Assembly (NCBI GenBank): GCA_028712075.1
Contig: JAQTQX010000010.1
Coordinates: forward strand, 62,001-126,000
Direction: 5' to 3'
Source of the DNA: Desulfuromonadaceae bacterium
Lineage (GTDB): Bacteria; Desulfobacterota; Desulfuromonadia; Geobacterales; Pseudopelobacteraceae
DNA: 64,000 nucleotides
This document shows positions 31,004-41,873 of the stretch, one piece after another. The position numbers and the translations under genes are program-made. Under the pieces are notes generated by a model. That model was not told the DNA's origin, did not search any database, and saw only the letters and a program-made list of their open reading frames with translations. Numbering within the stretch: the first letter of the stretch is position 1; every line of letters starts with the position of its first letter.

Positions 31004-33244
31004 ATGAAGAAAAGTACTGCCAGCAGCAGCACCATCACCGGTTTGTCGAAAAATGCACTGACCGTACTGGAAAAACGTTATCTGCGCCGCAATGAAGTGG
31101 GCAAAGTCCTTGAGACCCCTGCCGACATGTTTCGGCGGGTCGCTGATACGATTGCCGCCGCTGACAGGAAGTTCGACAAAAAAGCTGATATCACGTCACT
31201 GTCCGAAATATTTTTCCGCATGATGACCCGCTTTGAGTTTCTTCCCAACTCACCAACACTTATGAATGCCGGGCGTCCGCTTGGCCAGCTTTCAGCCTGC
31301 TTTGTGCTTCCGGTCGGTGACTCCATGGAAGAAATATTCGACGCTGTAAAGTATACCGCCCTGATCCACAAATCAGGCGGCGGTACCGGTTTTTCCTTTT
31401 CCCGTTTGAGACCGGCGAATGACGTCGTCAGCACCACCACGGGTATCTCCAGCGGCCCGCTTTCATTTATGCGGGTATTCGATGTTGCCACGGAAACCAT
31501 CAAGCAGGGAGGCACCAGACGCGGCGCAAACATGGCGATACTCAGGGTCGATCACCCTAATGTCATGGATTTTATCATGTGCAAGGCCGATCAGAAACAG
31601 CTCAACAATTTCAATATCTCGGTCGGACTGACGGAAAAGTTCATGCTGGCCGTTGAGCGCGACGAGGAGTACAGCCTTATCAACCCGCGTGACAAAAAAG
31701 TCTGCGGCAGCCTGAATGCCCGCAAGGTGTTTCAGCGGATTGTCAAGCAAGCTTGGGAAAACGGCGAGCCCGGCATCATTTTTCTTGATCGGCTGAACCG
31801 CAACAATCCGACGCCGCTTGTGGGAGAGATTGAGTCTACCAACCCCTGCGGAGAGCAACCGCTCCTGCCGTACGAATCATGCAACCTCGGTTCGCTAAAT
31901 CTTGGCGTTTTTGTGGCTGACGGCTCGGTTGACTGGAAAAGTCTCCGTGAGACCATCCAAAATGCCATACACTTTCTCGACAATGTCATTGAGGCGAACA
32001 ACTATCCGTTGCAGCAGATCCACGACATGACCCATGCAAACCGCAAAATTGGTTTGGGAGTGATGGGGTGGGCCGATATGCTGATTCTGCTGGGAATTCC
32101 CTACTGTTCTGAGGAAGCGGTAAAACTCGGCAAGAAAGTGATGAAATTCATTAATGATGAAGGGCATCTGGCATCACAGGAACTGGGCAAAAAACGCGGC
32201 TCGTTCGCCAATTTCAAAGGATCTATTTTTGACAAGAAGGGTGCACCGCCACAGAGAAACGCAACAGTGACGACCATCGCTCCGACCGGCACCATTTCAA
32301 TCATTGCCAACGCATCTTCAGGTGTTGAACCGCTTTTTGCAGTTTCCTATATCAGAACCGTCATGGATAAAAATGTTCTGGTAGAGGTCAACCCAATCTT
32401 TGAAAAAATTGCCAGAGAGCGCGGCTTTTATTCTGAAGCACTCATGCAGCGGATAGCTGAGCATGGCACCGTTGCGGATATTGCCGAAATACCCGCCGAT
32501 ATCCGTAACGTGTTTGTTACATCCCATGAAATATCACCGGAATATCACATCCAGATGCAGGCAGCCTTCCAGCAGTACACCGACAATGCCGTCTCGAAAA
32601 CAGTCAATTTTTCCAACTCCGCCACGATTGAAGATGTAGAGAAGGTCTACATGCTTGCCTACGAAACCGGCTGCAAGGGCGTCACAATCTATCGGGACGG
32701 CTCACGGGACGAGCAAGTTCTCTCGACAGGTAAAAAGGAAGAGCATGCAGCAGTGGCCGCGACGCCGGTTGAAGAGGAGAAGAAAGCTGTCAAGCGTGAA
32801 CGTCCGAAAGCGCTTAAGGGATGTACTCACCAGATGCAGACCGGCTGCGGTCCACTCTATATTACGATTAATGAAGATAAAAACGGCTTGTTTGAGCTGT
32901 TCACGACCATGGGCAAAGCAGGTGGCTGTGCGGCTTCACAGAGTGAGGCGATCGGCCGCATGGTGTCGCTTGCATGGCGTAGCGGCGTTCAGGCCCGCCA
33001 GGTTGTTAAGCAATTGCAGGGGATTTCCTGCCACTGCCCGTCCGGTTTCGGCGACAACCGTGTTCTTTCCTGCGCCGATGCCGTTGCCAAAGCGATTCAG
33101 AACCACCTGGTAGACAACGGTTATGACATTGAAGAGAACGTTACCGGTCATGAACGTGGCGCCTGCCCGGAATGTGGCGGAATAGTTGAACATGAGGGGG
33201 GTTGTTCGGTCTGCCATGTTTGCGGATACTCTGAATGTGCATAA
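31004..33244 (+). CDS. nrdJ: Adenosylcobalamin-dependent (class II) ribonucleoside-diphosphate reductase
   Basis: LPNSPTLMNAGRPLGQLSACFVLPVGDSMEEIFD, TNPCGEQPLLPYESCNLGSLNL, C-terminal TSCPD-like and CPECGG...CHVCGYSEC. Start at 31004 behind AGGAGAG preferred over 30893. Confidence 0.96.
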   Translation: MKKSTASSSTITGLSKNALTVLEKRYLRRNEVGKVLETPADMFRRVADTIAAADRKFDKKADITSLSEIFFRMMTRFEFLPNSPTLMNAGRPLGQLSACFVLPVGDSMEEIFDAVKYTALIHKSGGGTGFSFSRLRPANDVVSTTTGISSGPLSFMRVFDVATETIKQGGTRRGANMAILRVDHPNVMDFIMCKADQKQLNNFNISVGLTEKFMLAVERDEEYSLINPRDKKVCGSLNARKVFQRIVKQAWENGEPGIIFLDRLNRNNPTPLVGEIESTNPCGEQPLLPYESCNLGSLNLGVFVADGSVDWKSLRETIQNAIHFLDNVIEANNYPLQQIHDMTHANRKIGLGVMGWADMLILLGIPYCSEEAVKLGKKVMKFINDEGHLASQELGKKRGSFANFKGSIFDKKGAPPQRNATVTTIAPTGTISIIANASSGVEPLFAVSYIRTVMDKNVLVEVNPIFEKIARERGFYSEALMQRIAEHGTVADIAEIPADIRNVFVTSHEISPEYHIQMQAAFQQYTDNAVSKTVNFSNSATIEDVEKVYMLAYETGCKGVTIYRDGSRDEQVLSTGKKEEHAAVAATPVEEEKKAVKRERPKALKGCTHQMQTGCGPLYITINEDKNGLFELFTTMGKAGGCAASQSEAIGRMVSLAWRSGVQARQVVKQLQGISCHCPSGFGDNRVLSCADAVAKAIQNHLVDNGYDIEENVTGHERGACPECGGIVEHEGGCSVCHVCGYSECA

Positions 33245-33328
33245 AAAATTCGACCAATGTCATAAACTGTTTGACAGATGATCATAAAATATGAAATAAG
33301 TAACGGCTCGAAATGATCTGCTTATTTC

Positions 33329-33405
33329 GGGGTTGTAGCTCAGCTGGTTAGAGTGCCAGCCTGTCACGCTGGAAGTCGCGGGTTCGAGCCCCGTCAACCC
33401 CGCCA
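33329..33405 (+). tRNA. tRNA-Asp (anticodon GTC)
   Basis: GGGGTTG...CAACCCC-G-CCA acceptor, D-loop AGCTCAGCTGGTTAGAGT, anticodon stem-loop with CTGTCAC, TTCGAGC T-loop; encoded CCA. Confidence 0.97.
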
Positions 33406-33411
33406 GATACG

Positions 33412-33442
33412 AAAAAAGGCGCCCTATAAAGGCGCCTTTTTT
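33412..33442. terminator. Bidirectional intrinsic terminator after tRNA-Asp
   Basis: AAAAAAGGCGCC-ctataaa-GGCGCCTTTTTT. Confidence 0.9.
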
Positions 33443-33470
33443 CGTGAGTGAAAGAACAATACCCGGCTAA

Positions 33471-34619
33471 TTAAGGCTCGACCGCATCAAGTGACAGCGG
33501 TATAGTTATGTGGAAACAGGTGCTACCATTACCGCTACTGAAACCAACCTCACCCTTAATATACTTTTCACCGAAAAGTTTCATGCTATAGGTGCCTATT
33601 CCCCGGCCTTCGCTTCCTTTGGTACTGAATGATCGCTTGAACAGTTGCAGTTGGACTGACTCAGGAATCTCACCAGGATTGGTTACCTCAATACGGACAT
33701 TTTGTGGGGTGCAGGTAGCACTGATGGTAATTTTACCACCAATGGGGGTCGCTTCAAGTGCATTAAGCGTCATATTTCCCACCACCCGGCGCAGCAGGGC
33801 ACGATCAGTTGTAACGGCGCACGTATCAACATTGGCCACAACTACGGTGCGTTCCGGTGTGCGGACATGATTTTCGTACAGGCGCCTGATATCCTCCAGA
33901 AGTTCACCGACATCGATTAATTCCAGTATAGACACATACTCACCCCGCTCGACAGCCAGCAGTCGCCGCTGATGGGTAATGTCATCAACCAGATTGTCCG
34001 CAAGTGAAACCAGCCACTGTTTGTACTCTTGTTCCGCTGCTGGTGAGACCCCCTCGGCAAGAAGTGCGGCCACTCCGCTCAAGCCGCCAGCAGTGTTAAG
34101 TACATCATGGAAAAATACCCGTTCCAGAACATTACGCCGCTTTTCCGAACTAATATCTCTCATGGCACAAATGGTAAACGGAATAGTGTCAATTACGAGC
34201 GGTGATGCAATCACTTCCAGATCAAGAGAGGTCAGGTTGCCATCCTGAAGTGTTACCCGGCATTCTCCCGTTGTCTGCTGGTTGGTTGTCTGGCTTGCAA
34301 GAATGGTAAGCACCGCGCCGCAAACAGAACAATTCTTGGAAGTACCGCAACCGCCGGGTCCCTCGGTTAAGTGGATACAGTTGAGAACATCACCTGATCG
34401 CATACCCATTAATTGGTCGGAATATGTAAAGCCGAAGGTCTCCATCATGCGTTTGTTGATGGCGACAATCTGGCGGTATTTATTCAAAATAACCACAAAA
34501 TCCAACATCGCATCGATGATAGGTTTCAGCAGGGAAGAATTGGCTATCGCTTCTTGATCGGCTTGCAATTCGGAAACTTCTGCACGCTCAGCCGGGGCAA
34601 AAAAGGATGATAACATCAT
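33471..34619 (-). CDS. PAS sensor histidine kinase with Cys-rich PAS segment
   Basis: PAS IIDAMLDFVVILNKYRQIVAINKRMMETFG; CIHLTEGPGGCGTSKNCSVCGAV; HATPase N-box MTLNALEATPIGG and GRGIGTYSMKLF. Confidence 0.88.
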   Translation of the reverse strand: MMLSSFFAPAERAEVSELQADQEAIANSSLLKPIIDAMLDFVVILNKYRQIVAINKRMMETFGFTYSDQLMGMRSGDVLNCIHLTEGPGGCGTSKNCSVCGAVLTILASQTTNQQTTGECRVTLQDGNLTSLDLEVIASPLVIDTIPFTICAMRDISSEKRRNVLERVFFHDVLNTAGGLSGVAALLAEGVSPAAEQEYKQWLVSLADNLVDDITHQRRLLAVERGEYVSILELIDVGELLEDIRRLYENHVRTPERTVVVANVDTCAVTTDRALLRRVVGNMTLNALEATPIGGKITISATCTPQNVRIEVTNPGEIPESVQLQLFKRSFSTKGSEGRGIGTYSMKLFGEKYIKGEVGFSSGNGSTCFHITIPLSLDAVEP

Positions 34620-34750
34620 GGCAAAACTCCGATAGTAAGCATTAGATCGTTATAGTAAAACTAAAGTAATGCGTGTATATGTTTCATGCCAATTTACAGT
34701 AATATTATTGTTTTATAGTATGATTAGCTCTGCGGATACTCAGATTGCCG

Positions 34751-36130
34751 TCACTCTTCCATTTTCAGCCGCTTAATTTTTTCAACCAGAGTTGTCCGAT
34801 TTATCCCCAACAATACTGCTGCTTTTGCCTTGACCCCCCCTGCTGAGTGGAGCGCCTGCACTATCAGGTTCTGTTCAATACGCGACAGCGTTGCGATCAG
34901 GTCAATCCCGTCACTCGTCATTTTCACACACAATTCATCTTTAGAGGGTTTTTCTCCCAGTATTTTTGTTGGAATATCGTCAACAGTAAGCTGGGTAGAG
35001 TCCGTTAACGCCACCATTCTTTCAACCAGATTCTCCAGCTCACGTACATTGCCGGGCCAGACATATCGCTCTAATACCTCGAGTGCCTGTTTGGTGATGC
35101 TGCAGAGTGGACGTCCCATAAGACGGCACTGCTTTTCCAGAAAAAAAGCGGTCAGGTGCAGAATATCCTCCTGGCGCTCACGCAGCGGCGGCAGGTGCAG
35201 CGGAATTACGTTCAAGCGATAATAAAGATCCTCCCGAAACAAGCCCTGTTTCACCAAAGTTTCAAGATCTGCGTTAGTCGCAGAAATGATTCTGACATGG
35301 AGCTTTACCGGTTTATTTGAGCCAACCCTTTCCACTTCATGTTCCTGCAACACCCGCAGCAATTTTGCCTGAAGGTGATGAGGCATGGTACCTATTTCGT
35401 CCAGAAAAATAGTTCCGTGGTTGGCCGACTCGAATTTTCCCGGTTTATCTTTTATTGCACCGGTAAAGGCACCCTTGACATGACCAAAAAGCTCACTTTC
35501 AAGAAGTGATTCCGGAATGGCACCGCAGTTCACGGCCACAAACGGGCGCTCGGTGCGCGCACCGTTAAAATGCAGTGCCCGGCTAACAAGTTCCTTCCCG
35601 GTTCCTGATTCACCCGTAATGAGCACTGACGAGTCTGTTTTGACGATACGGCTCATTCGCTCAAAAACACGATTCATCGCCGGAGAACTGCCGATGATAT
35701 TACTGAATTCAAAGCGTCCTTGAAGTTGTCGACGTAGATAAATATTTTCAGACTTCAACTTCTGTTGCTGCAAGGCCTTTGTCACGACAATCTTCAGCTC
35801 ATCGAAATCGATCGGCTTGGTGATATAGTCGAACGCCCCCTCTTTCATGGCCCGTACTGCAGATTGGGCCGAAGCATGGCCGGTGACGACAATCACTTCC
35901 GTGGCAGGAGCAACCTTTTGCACATTCTGCATGATATCGAAGCCGCTTTTATTGGGCAGGAACAGATCGGATACAACGACATGATACTGCTCGCGATCAA
36001 TAAGATCGATGGCAATCTCTCCCGTTGCCGCAGAAGTGACTGTGTATCCGAGAGATCGCAGCAGCATGGTCAAAGCGTCACGACCGGAATCATCGTCATC
36101 CACCACCAGTATTTTGATCGCATCACTCAT
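34751..36130 (-). CDS. Sigma-54-dependent NtrC-family response regulator
   Basis: Receiver VVVSDLFLPNKSGFD; AAA+ GESGTGKELVSRALH, GAFTGA motif in FGHVKGAFTGAIKDKPG; Fis-type C-terminus VKAKAAVLLGINRTTLVEKIKRL. Confidence 0.96.
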   Translation of the reverse strand: MSDAIKILVVDDDDSGRDALTMLLRSLGYTVTSAATGEIAIDLIDREQYHVVVSDLFLPNKSGFDIMQNVQKVAPATEVIVVTGHASAQSAVRAMKEGAFDYITKPIDFDELKIVVTKALQQQKLKSENIYLRRQLQGRFEFSNIIGSSPAMNRVFERMSRIVKTDSSVLITGESGTGKELVSRALHFNGARTERPFVAVNCGAIPESLLESELFGHVKGAFTGAIKDKPGKFESANHGTIFLDEIGTMPHHLQAKLLRVLQEHEVERVGSNKPVKLHVRIISATNADLETLVKQGLFREDLYYRLNVIPLHLPPLRERQEDILHLTAFFLEKQCRLMGRPLCSITKQALEVLERYVWPGNVRELENLVERMVALTDSTQLTVDDIPTKILGEKPSKDELCVKMTSDGIDLIATLSRIEQNLIVQALHSAGGVKAKAAVLLGINRTTLVEKIKRLKMEE

Positions 36131-36148
36131 ATCAACACCCTGAAATCA

Positions 36149-37516
36149 TTATTTTTCAGTCACAGCCCGTATTGATTCCTGCAGAACACCTACCAGCAGA
36201 TCAAGTTCATCGTGTGAAATAACCAACGGTGGAAAAATTACGATGGTATTGCCAAGCGGGCGGGAAAAAACCCCTAGTTTACGCGCCTCAAGGCAGACCC
36301 GAATTCCGACCCGCTCTTCCCACGGATACGGTGTACCGGTTTCACGATTTTCAACCAACTCGATGCCGGCTGCCAAACCACACTGACGAATATCGCCAAC
36401 ATGCGGCATCACTGTAAACTCTTCAAGTCTCTGTTTCAACAATGATATCTTCGATTGGAGTTCTGAAAGCAGATTATCCGACTGAAAGAGTTGCAGACTA
36501 CGAAGAGCCACAGCACACGCTAGCGGATTTCCGGTAAAGGTATGGCCATGAAAAAACGTCTTAAGTTCTGCATAATCGCCCAGAAATGCCGCATAGACCA
36601 TATCGCTGGTAACTGTTACCGCCAGTGGAAGGTACCCCGCTGCAATCCCCTTGGAAAGAGCCATGATATCTGGCACAACATCTTCATGATTACAGGCGAA
36701 CATCGCGCCGGTTCTGCCGAATCCGGTTGCGACCTCATCGACGATCATCAGAATATCATAGCGGGAGCACAATTCCCGCACCCGCTTCAGAAAGCCGGCC
36801 GGCTGCACTATCATTCCGCCAGCTCCCTGCAACAGCGGTTCAATAACGAGTCCAGCTGTAGAAGCGGCGTTGTTTTTCATCAGTTCCTCGAGCGAATCAA
36901 GACACTCCATGCCGCACGACTCTTTTTTCAGACCACATTCGCAGCGATAACAATACGGTGCCGGCGCCTGATATGTTTCGAACATTAATGGTTTAAAGGT
37001 TGTATGATAAATACCTATTCCGCCAACACTTACCGCACCGATAGTGTCACCATGATACGCGTTTCTAAACGTTATGAACCGGCTCCGTTCAGGCCTGCCA
37101 GAGTGCACCTGGTACTGGTAGGCCATCTTTACCGCAACCTCCATAGCGGTGGATCCGTTGTCGGAATAGAAAAATCGATCCAGTCCTTCAGGAGTTATTT
37201 CTGCCAACCGCGCCGCCAGAATAATGCTCTGCTCACTCCCCAGCCCAAGCAAAGTAGAATGCTCAAGGAAATCAACCTGTTCTTTTAAAGCATCATTCAA
37301 CTCTTTACGGCAGTGACCATGTACATTCGTCCACATTGAGGCAACACCGTCCAGGTAGCGATTACCGTCAGTGTCAATTAGCCAGCAACCCTCCCCTTTG
37401 GCAATTATTATCTGTTCGTCACGCTGCCAGTCCTGCATCTGGGTAAACGGGTGCCACACGTAACGCTTGTCCCACTGGCGAAGTTGTTCGGTAGTTATGC
37501 TGTCTTGTTTTTGCAT
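36149..37516 (-). CDS. bioA: Adenosylmethionine-8-amino-7-oxononanoate transaminase
   Basis: WDKRYVWHPFTQMQDW, FFYSDNGSTAMEVAVKMAYQY, MIVDEVATGFGRTG, ALSKGIAAGYLPLA. Start at 37516 because the track start at 37552 lies inside a terminator hairpin. Confidence 0.95.
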   Translation of the reverse strand: MQKQDSITTEQLRQWDKRYVWHPFTQMQDWQRDEQIIIAKGEGCWLIDTDGNRYLDGVASMWTNVHGHCRKELNDALKEQVDFLEHSTLLGLGSEQSIILAARLAEITPEGLDRFFYSDNGSTAMEVAVKMAYQYQVHSGRPERSRFITFRNAYHGDTIGAVSVGGIGIYHTTFKPLMFETYQAPAPYCYRCECGLKKESCGMECLDSLEELMKNNAASTAGLVIEPLLQGAGGMIVQPAGFLKRVRELCSRYDILMIVDEVATGFGRTGAMFACNHEDVVPDIMALSKGIAAGYLPLAVTVTSDMVYAAFLGDYAELKTFFHGHTFTGNPLACAVALRSLQLFQSDNLLSELQSKISLLKQRLEEFTVMPHVGDIRQCGLAAGIELVENRETGTPYPWEERVGIRVCLEARKLGVFSRPLGNTIVIFPPLVISHDELDLLVGVLQESIRAVTEK

Positions 37517-37540
37517 AAAGAAGTTCCTCGTTTGTCCTAC

Positions 37541-37571
37541 AAAAAAACCCACCAGAAATTTTCCAGTGGGT
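37541..37571 (-). terminator. Intrinsic terminator between glyA and bioA
   Basis: Minus strand ACCCACTGG-aaaattt-CTGGTGGGTTTTTTT. Confidence 0.88.
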
Positions 37572-37596
37572 CATGTAACTACCGTATATTTGCCAT

Positions 37597-38844
37597 TTAC
37601 ACAAGTCTGTCAGCGTATAGTGGAAATTTCTTCATCATTGCATTGACCTGAACCCTGATCGCAGCCAGTTTTTCATCATTGCCGATGTTCTCAACGGCAG
37701 CAGCAATAAATCCGGCTACTGAGTCCATTTCGGTTTCTTTCAGACCATGGGACGTACACGCTGGTGTACCAACCCGAATGCCTGAAGTGACAAATGGCGA
37801 ACGGGTTTCAAACGGTACGGTGTTCTTGTTAACAGTAATGCCTGCCTTATCAAGCGCCTCCTCGGCAGCTTTTCCGGTAATTTCCGTCCCGGAAAAATTG
37901 ATCAGCATGAGGTGGTTGTCGGTACCACCGCTTGTCAGTTTGAATCCCCGCTTGACAAGAGCTTCAGAAAGCGCCTTGGCATTCTTGGCGATCTGCTGCT
38001 GATATGTTTTGAATTCCGGTTGTAGAGCCTCCTTGAAAGCCACCGCCTTGGCGGCAATTACATGCATGAGCGGCCCACCTTGGATACCAGGGAAAATCTG
38101 GGAATTGATCGCTTTGGCAAACTCTTCACGGCAGAGAATCATCCCGCCGCGAGGGCCGCGCAGCGTCTTATGCGTTGTGGTGGTTACAAATTCAGCGTAC
38201 GGAACCGGGCTCGGGTGGACGTCTGCGGCAACCAGACCGGCAATATGCGCCATATCAACCATAACCTGCGCCCCGACTTTATCGGCAATTGCGCGGAATG
38301 CCGGAAAATCGATGATGCGGGGATACGCACTGGCACCAACCACAATAAGTTTCGGTTTGTGTTCGTGCGCAAGGCGCTCAACCTCGGCATAATCAATTGT
38401 TTCAGTTTCCGGCGACACACCATACGGAACAACTTTGTAAAATCGACCGGAAAAATTAACCGGGCTGCCATGAGTGAGATGTCCGCCATGCGACAGGTTC
38501 ATGCCGAGAATCGTGTCCCCCGGCTTGCAGGCTGCGAAGTAGACCGCCATATTTGCCTGGGAACCGGAGTGAGGCTGAACATTAGCATGATCGGCACCGA
38601 ACAGTTCCTTGGCTCGGTCGATTGCAAGCTGTTCGACAATATCAACATGCTCGCAGCCGCCATAATAGCGTTTCCCAGGGTATCCCTCGGCGTACTTGTT
38701 GGTCATGACTGAGCCCTGGGCTTCCAGTACCGCTTCCGATACAAAATTCTCAGAAGCTATCAGTTCCAGATTGTACTCCTGCCGTTCCGTTTCGTGGCGA
38801 ATGGCTTCCGATACCTGGGGATCAAATGATGTAAGGACTGACAT
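37597..38844 (-). CDS. glyA: Serine hydroxymethyltransferase
   Basis: [55 protein letters not shown]. Confidence 0.99.
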   Translation of the reverse strand: MSVLTSFDPQVSEAIRHETERQEYNLELIASENFVSEAVLEAQGSVMTNKYAEGYPGKRYYGGCEHVDIVEQLAIDRAKELFGADHANVQPHSGSQANMAVYFAACKPGDTILGMNLSHGGHLTHGSPVNFSGRFYKVVPYGVSPETETIDYAEVERLAHEHKPKLIVVGASAYPRIIDFPAFRAIADKVGAQVMVDMAHIAGLVAADVHPSPVPYAEFVTTTTHKTLRGPRGGMILCREEFAKAINSQIFPGIQGGPLMHVIAAKAVAFKEALQPEFKTYQQQIAKNAKALSEALVKRGFKLTSGGTDNHLMLINFSGTEITGKAAEEALDKAGITVNKNTVPFETRSPFVTSGIRVGTPACTSHGLKETEMDSVAGFIAAAVENIGNDEKLAAIRVQVNAMMKKFPLYADRLV

Positions 38845-38895
38845 GGGTTCTCCTTGTAAAAGTTCTGTTATCTACAGCGGTTTGCAAACAACAAA

Positions 38896-38921
38896 CGGGA
38901 CACGTGCCGCAGCAGGTCCCG
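38896..38921 (-). terminator. Probable terminator downstream of rpiB
   Basis: Minus strand CGGGAC-N14-GTCCCG followed by TTTGTTGTTTG. Confidence 0.55.
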
Positions 38922-38950
38922 CTTTGATATATCTTAAATTGTCCGCCGAT

Positions 38951-39400
38951 CTATGGTGAAGAATACTTCTGTTCAAGCGCTGTTATCTTATCCAGCCTGG
39001 CTTGGTGGCGTCCCCCCTCAAAAGTGGCATCCAGCCAGGCGCCAACAAGGTCGCATGCCTTCTGCTCATCGAGGACGCGCCCTCCGAGAACCAGAATATT
39101 GGCATTATTATGTTCTTTGGCCATACGCGCCATAAATACGTCCGTCACCAGAGCAGCACGAATACCGGGAATTTTGTTGGCGGCAATTGACATGCCGATA
39201 CCGGTTCCGCAGATCAGTATCCCCAGTTCAGCAGTACCGGAAACAACAGCTTCGGCAACCTTCTGACCAAAATCCGGATAATCAACAGACGCATCATTGT
39301 CTGTTCCAGCATCGGTGACTCCACAGTCCCGCCGCCGCAAATAACTGTGCAGCGTTTTTTTTAGTGCTAACCCGCCATGGTCACTGCCAATAATAATCAC
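38951..39400 (-). CDS. rpiB: Ribose 5-phosphate isomerase B
   Basis: MIIIGSDHGGLALKKTLHSYL, LGILICGTGIGMSIAANKIPGIRAAL. Confidence 0.97.
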   Translation of the reverse strand: MIIIGSDHGGLALKKTLHSYLRRRDCGVTDAGTDNDASVDYPDFGQKVAEAVVSGTAELGILICGTGIGMSIAANKIPGIRAALVTDVFMARMAKEHNNANILVLGGRVLDEQKACDLVGAWLDATFEGGRHQARLDKITALEQKYSSP

Positions 39401-39414
39401 GTTGTCGCTACCGC

Positions 39415-40650
39415 CTATACTTTTTTGAACAGCAGAGTCGCATTGGTGCCGCCAAAACCGAGTGAATTGCTCATCGCATATTCAATCTTTGCGTCACGGG
39501 CAGTGTTCGGCACATAATCCAGATCACATTCCGGGTCCGTAGTTTCATAGTTAATCGTCGGCGGGACAACACCCTTTTCCATCGCCATACAGGTAAAGGC
39601 TGCTTCAACTCCACCGGCAGCACCGAGAAGATGACCTGTCATCGACTTTGTTGATGAGACCATCAGTTTGGAAGCGTGAGCGCCAAAAACAGATTTTATT
39701 GCCAGTGACTCATTCAGGTCGTTAAACGGCGTTGATGTGCCATGTGCATTAATATAGGTCACCTGATCCGGAGCAACGCCGGCATTTTTCAACGCCATTT
39801 TCATACAGCGTGCAGCGCCCTCTCCTCCTGAGGCAGGAGCGGTCATATGGTAAGCATCACCGGTAAGACCGTAGCCGACAACTTCTGCATAGATTTTTGC
39901 GCCGCGCTTTTTGGCCGCTTCGTACTCTTCCAAAACAACTATGCCGGCTCCTTCAGCAAGAACAAATCCGTCCCGTCCCATGTCAAACGGCCGGGAAGCT
40001 TTCTCAGGAGATGAATTATTGCTGTCCGACAGCGCCTTCATTGCCGCAAAACCACCGATACCAAGCGGAGTCACCGTTGATTCAGTGCCTCCGGCGATCA
40101 TCGCATCGGCATCACCACGGGCAATAATGTGATAGGCATCACCAATTGAATGAGTACCGGTTGCGCATGCAGAAACCGACGAGAGATTCGGACCCTTTGC
40201 CCCGTACCTGATGGAAATGTGACCGGGAGCAAGGTTGATGATCAGCATCGGGATAAAAAATGGAGAGATTTTCTTAGGACCGCCCTCACCCAGCAAAGTA
40301 TGGTACCGTTCAATTGACGGTAAACCGCCCAGGCCAGCGCCGACAAGGACACCTACCCGCTCTGCGTTTTCATCATCAATTACCAGGCCCGAGTCTTCCA
40401 TGGCATAATGAGCGGCAGCAAGAGCATACTGAATAAAGAGATCCATTTTTTTGATCTCTTTTTTGTCAATGTACTCCTCTGCATTAAAATCTGACACTTC
40501 ACCGGCAATTTTTACCGGCATGTCGCTCGCGTCAAAGCGGGTGATCAGCCCTACTCCGGATTTTCCTGCAACAAGTGAATCCCAGTTTTTTGCGTTGCCG
40601 CAGCCGAGCGGAGAAACAGCCCCAACCCCGGTTATTACAACTCTTCTCAT
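39415..40650 (-). CDS. fabF: Beta-ketoacyl-ACP synthase II
   Basis: [59 protein letters not shown]. Start at 40650. Confidence 0.98.
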   Translation of the reverse strand: MRRVVITGVGAVSPLGCGNAKNWDSLVAGKSGVGLITRFDASDMPVKIAGEVSDFNAEEYIDKKEIKKMDLFIQYALAAAHYAMEDSGLVIDDENAERVGVLVGAGLGGLPSIERYHTLLGEGGPKKISPFFIPMLIINLAPGHISIRYGAKGPNLSSVSACATGTHSIGDAYHIIARGDADAMIAGGTESTVTPLGIGGFAAMKALSDSNNSSPEKASRPFDMGRDGFVLAEGAGIVVLEEYEAAKKRGAKIYAEVVGYGLTGDAYHMTAPASGGEGAARCMKMALKNAGVAPDQVTYINAHGTSTPFNDLNESLAIKSVFGAHASKLMVSSTKSMTGHLLGAAGGVEAAFTCMAMEKGVVPPTINYETTDPECDLDYVPNTARDAKIEYAMSNSLGFGGTNATLLFKKV

Positions 40651-40731
40651 AATATGTGGCTCCGTAAACCAATGGCTTCTGTTTATTGCATTAAGAAAAA
40701 GAGGGGCTTTCACCCCCCCGGCTTTAATGTA

Positions 40732-40965
40732 TCAGCTATGCTCGGTAATATACTCAATCGCATCGTTGACAGTCTGGATTTTTTCTGCATCTTCATCCGG
40801 AATTTCAATATCGAACTCTTCTTCGAGAGCCATGACCAACTCAACAGTGTCAAGCGAATCAGCACCGAGATCATCCATAAATGAAGATTCATTTGAAACC
40901 TGAGCTTCTTCCACCCCAAGCTGTTCCGCAACTATTTCTTTTACCCGCTTAGCAATATCCGACAT
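40732..40965 (-). CDS. acpP: Acyl carrier protein
   Basis: [63 protein letters not shown]. Confidence 0.99.
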   Translation of the reverse strand: MSDIAKRVKEIVAEQLGVEEAQVSNESSFMDDLGADSLDTVELVMALEEEFDIEIPDEDAEKIQTVNDAIEYITEHS

Positions 40966-41111
40966 TTCTCACCTCCGTTTGATTTTAAACCTTTGCAGGT
41001 TCCGTTGTATAACGCGTGTGCCTAAATAAGCATGAAATCTTCAAAAGTCAATCATATTTTGCCACATCACCGCCGTGATGTGGCACTGTCATACATCTGA
41101 ACAGCGCGCGG

Positions 41112-41849
41112 CTACATGTACATTCCGCCATTAACAGAAAGAACATGCCCGGTTATGTACCCGGATGCCTCAGCTGCCAAAAATGCGACCGCATTGGCGA
41201 TATCGTCAGCACTTCCAAGCCGTTCCAGAGGTATCTGGGCAGTCAGTTCGGCACGCACCTTGTCGGAAAGTGCATCGGTCATGGCAGTGGCAATAAAGCC
41301 AGGCGCAACGGCATTGACCGTGATATTCCGTTTTGCCATTTCCCTGGCGTTCGACTTTGTGAGTCCGATGAGGCCGGCCTTGCTGGCACAATAGTTGGCC
41401 TGGCCAGCATTGCCCATCTGCCCGACAACGGAAGCGATGTTTATGATACGACCATAGCGCTGCTTGCTCATAACCTTGAAAGCGGCTCGGGTACAGACGA
41501 AAGCACCTTTCAGGTTGACGTTCAGTACGGCGTCCCAATCTTCATCCTTCATACGCATCAGCAGACCGTCACGGGTAATCCCGGCATTGTTGACCAGAAT
41601 ATCAACCCGTCCAAAAGCCTCGGTCGCCGCCTCAATCATCCGTTCTGCATCGGCTGTAACAGTTACGTTGCCAACCACTGCGAGTGCCTTTCCACCGGCT
41701 GCCTGCAACTCGGCAACCACCGCATCGGTGGACGTCTGATCCATATCAACAGCAACGATAGTCGTTCCTCGGGCGGACAGTGACAAGGCAATACTTCTTC
41801 CAATTCCTCGTGACGCACCGGTTATAACGGCAACTTTTTCTTTAGGCAT
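41112..41849 (-). CDS. fabG: 3-oxoacyl-ACP reductase
   Basis: AVITGASRGIGRSIALSL, LVNNAGITRDGLLMRMKDEDWDAVLNVNLKGAF, YCASKAGLIGLTKS. Confidence 0.97.
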   Translation of the reverse strand: MPKEKVAVITGASRGIGRSIALSLSARGTTIVAVDMDQTSTDAVVAELQAAGGKALAVVGNVTVTADAERMIEAATEAFGRVDILVNNAGITRDGLLMRMKDEDWDAVLNVNLKGAFVCTRAAFKVMSKQRYGRIINIASVVGQMGNAGQANYCASKAGLIGLTKSNAREMAKRNITVNAVAPGFIATAMTDALSDKVRAELTAQIPLERLGSADDIANAVAFLAAEASGYITGHVLSVNGGMYM

Positions 41850-41873
41850 AACAACCCCTTTCTTAATACAGTT

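Noticed and set aside
40700-40728. GGGG/CCCC hairpin with short T-run between acpP and fabF
   Set aside because: Stem is only about 4-5 bp; may be a weak terminator but not strong enough to list as a feature.
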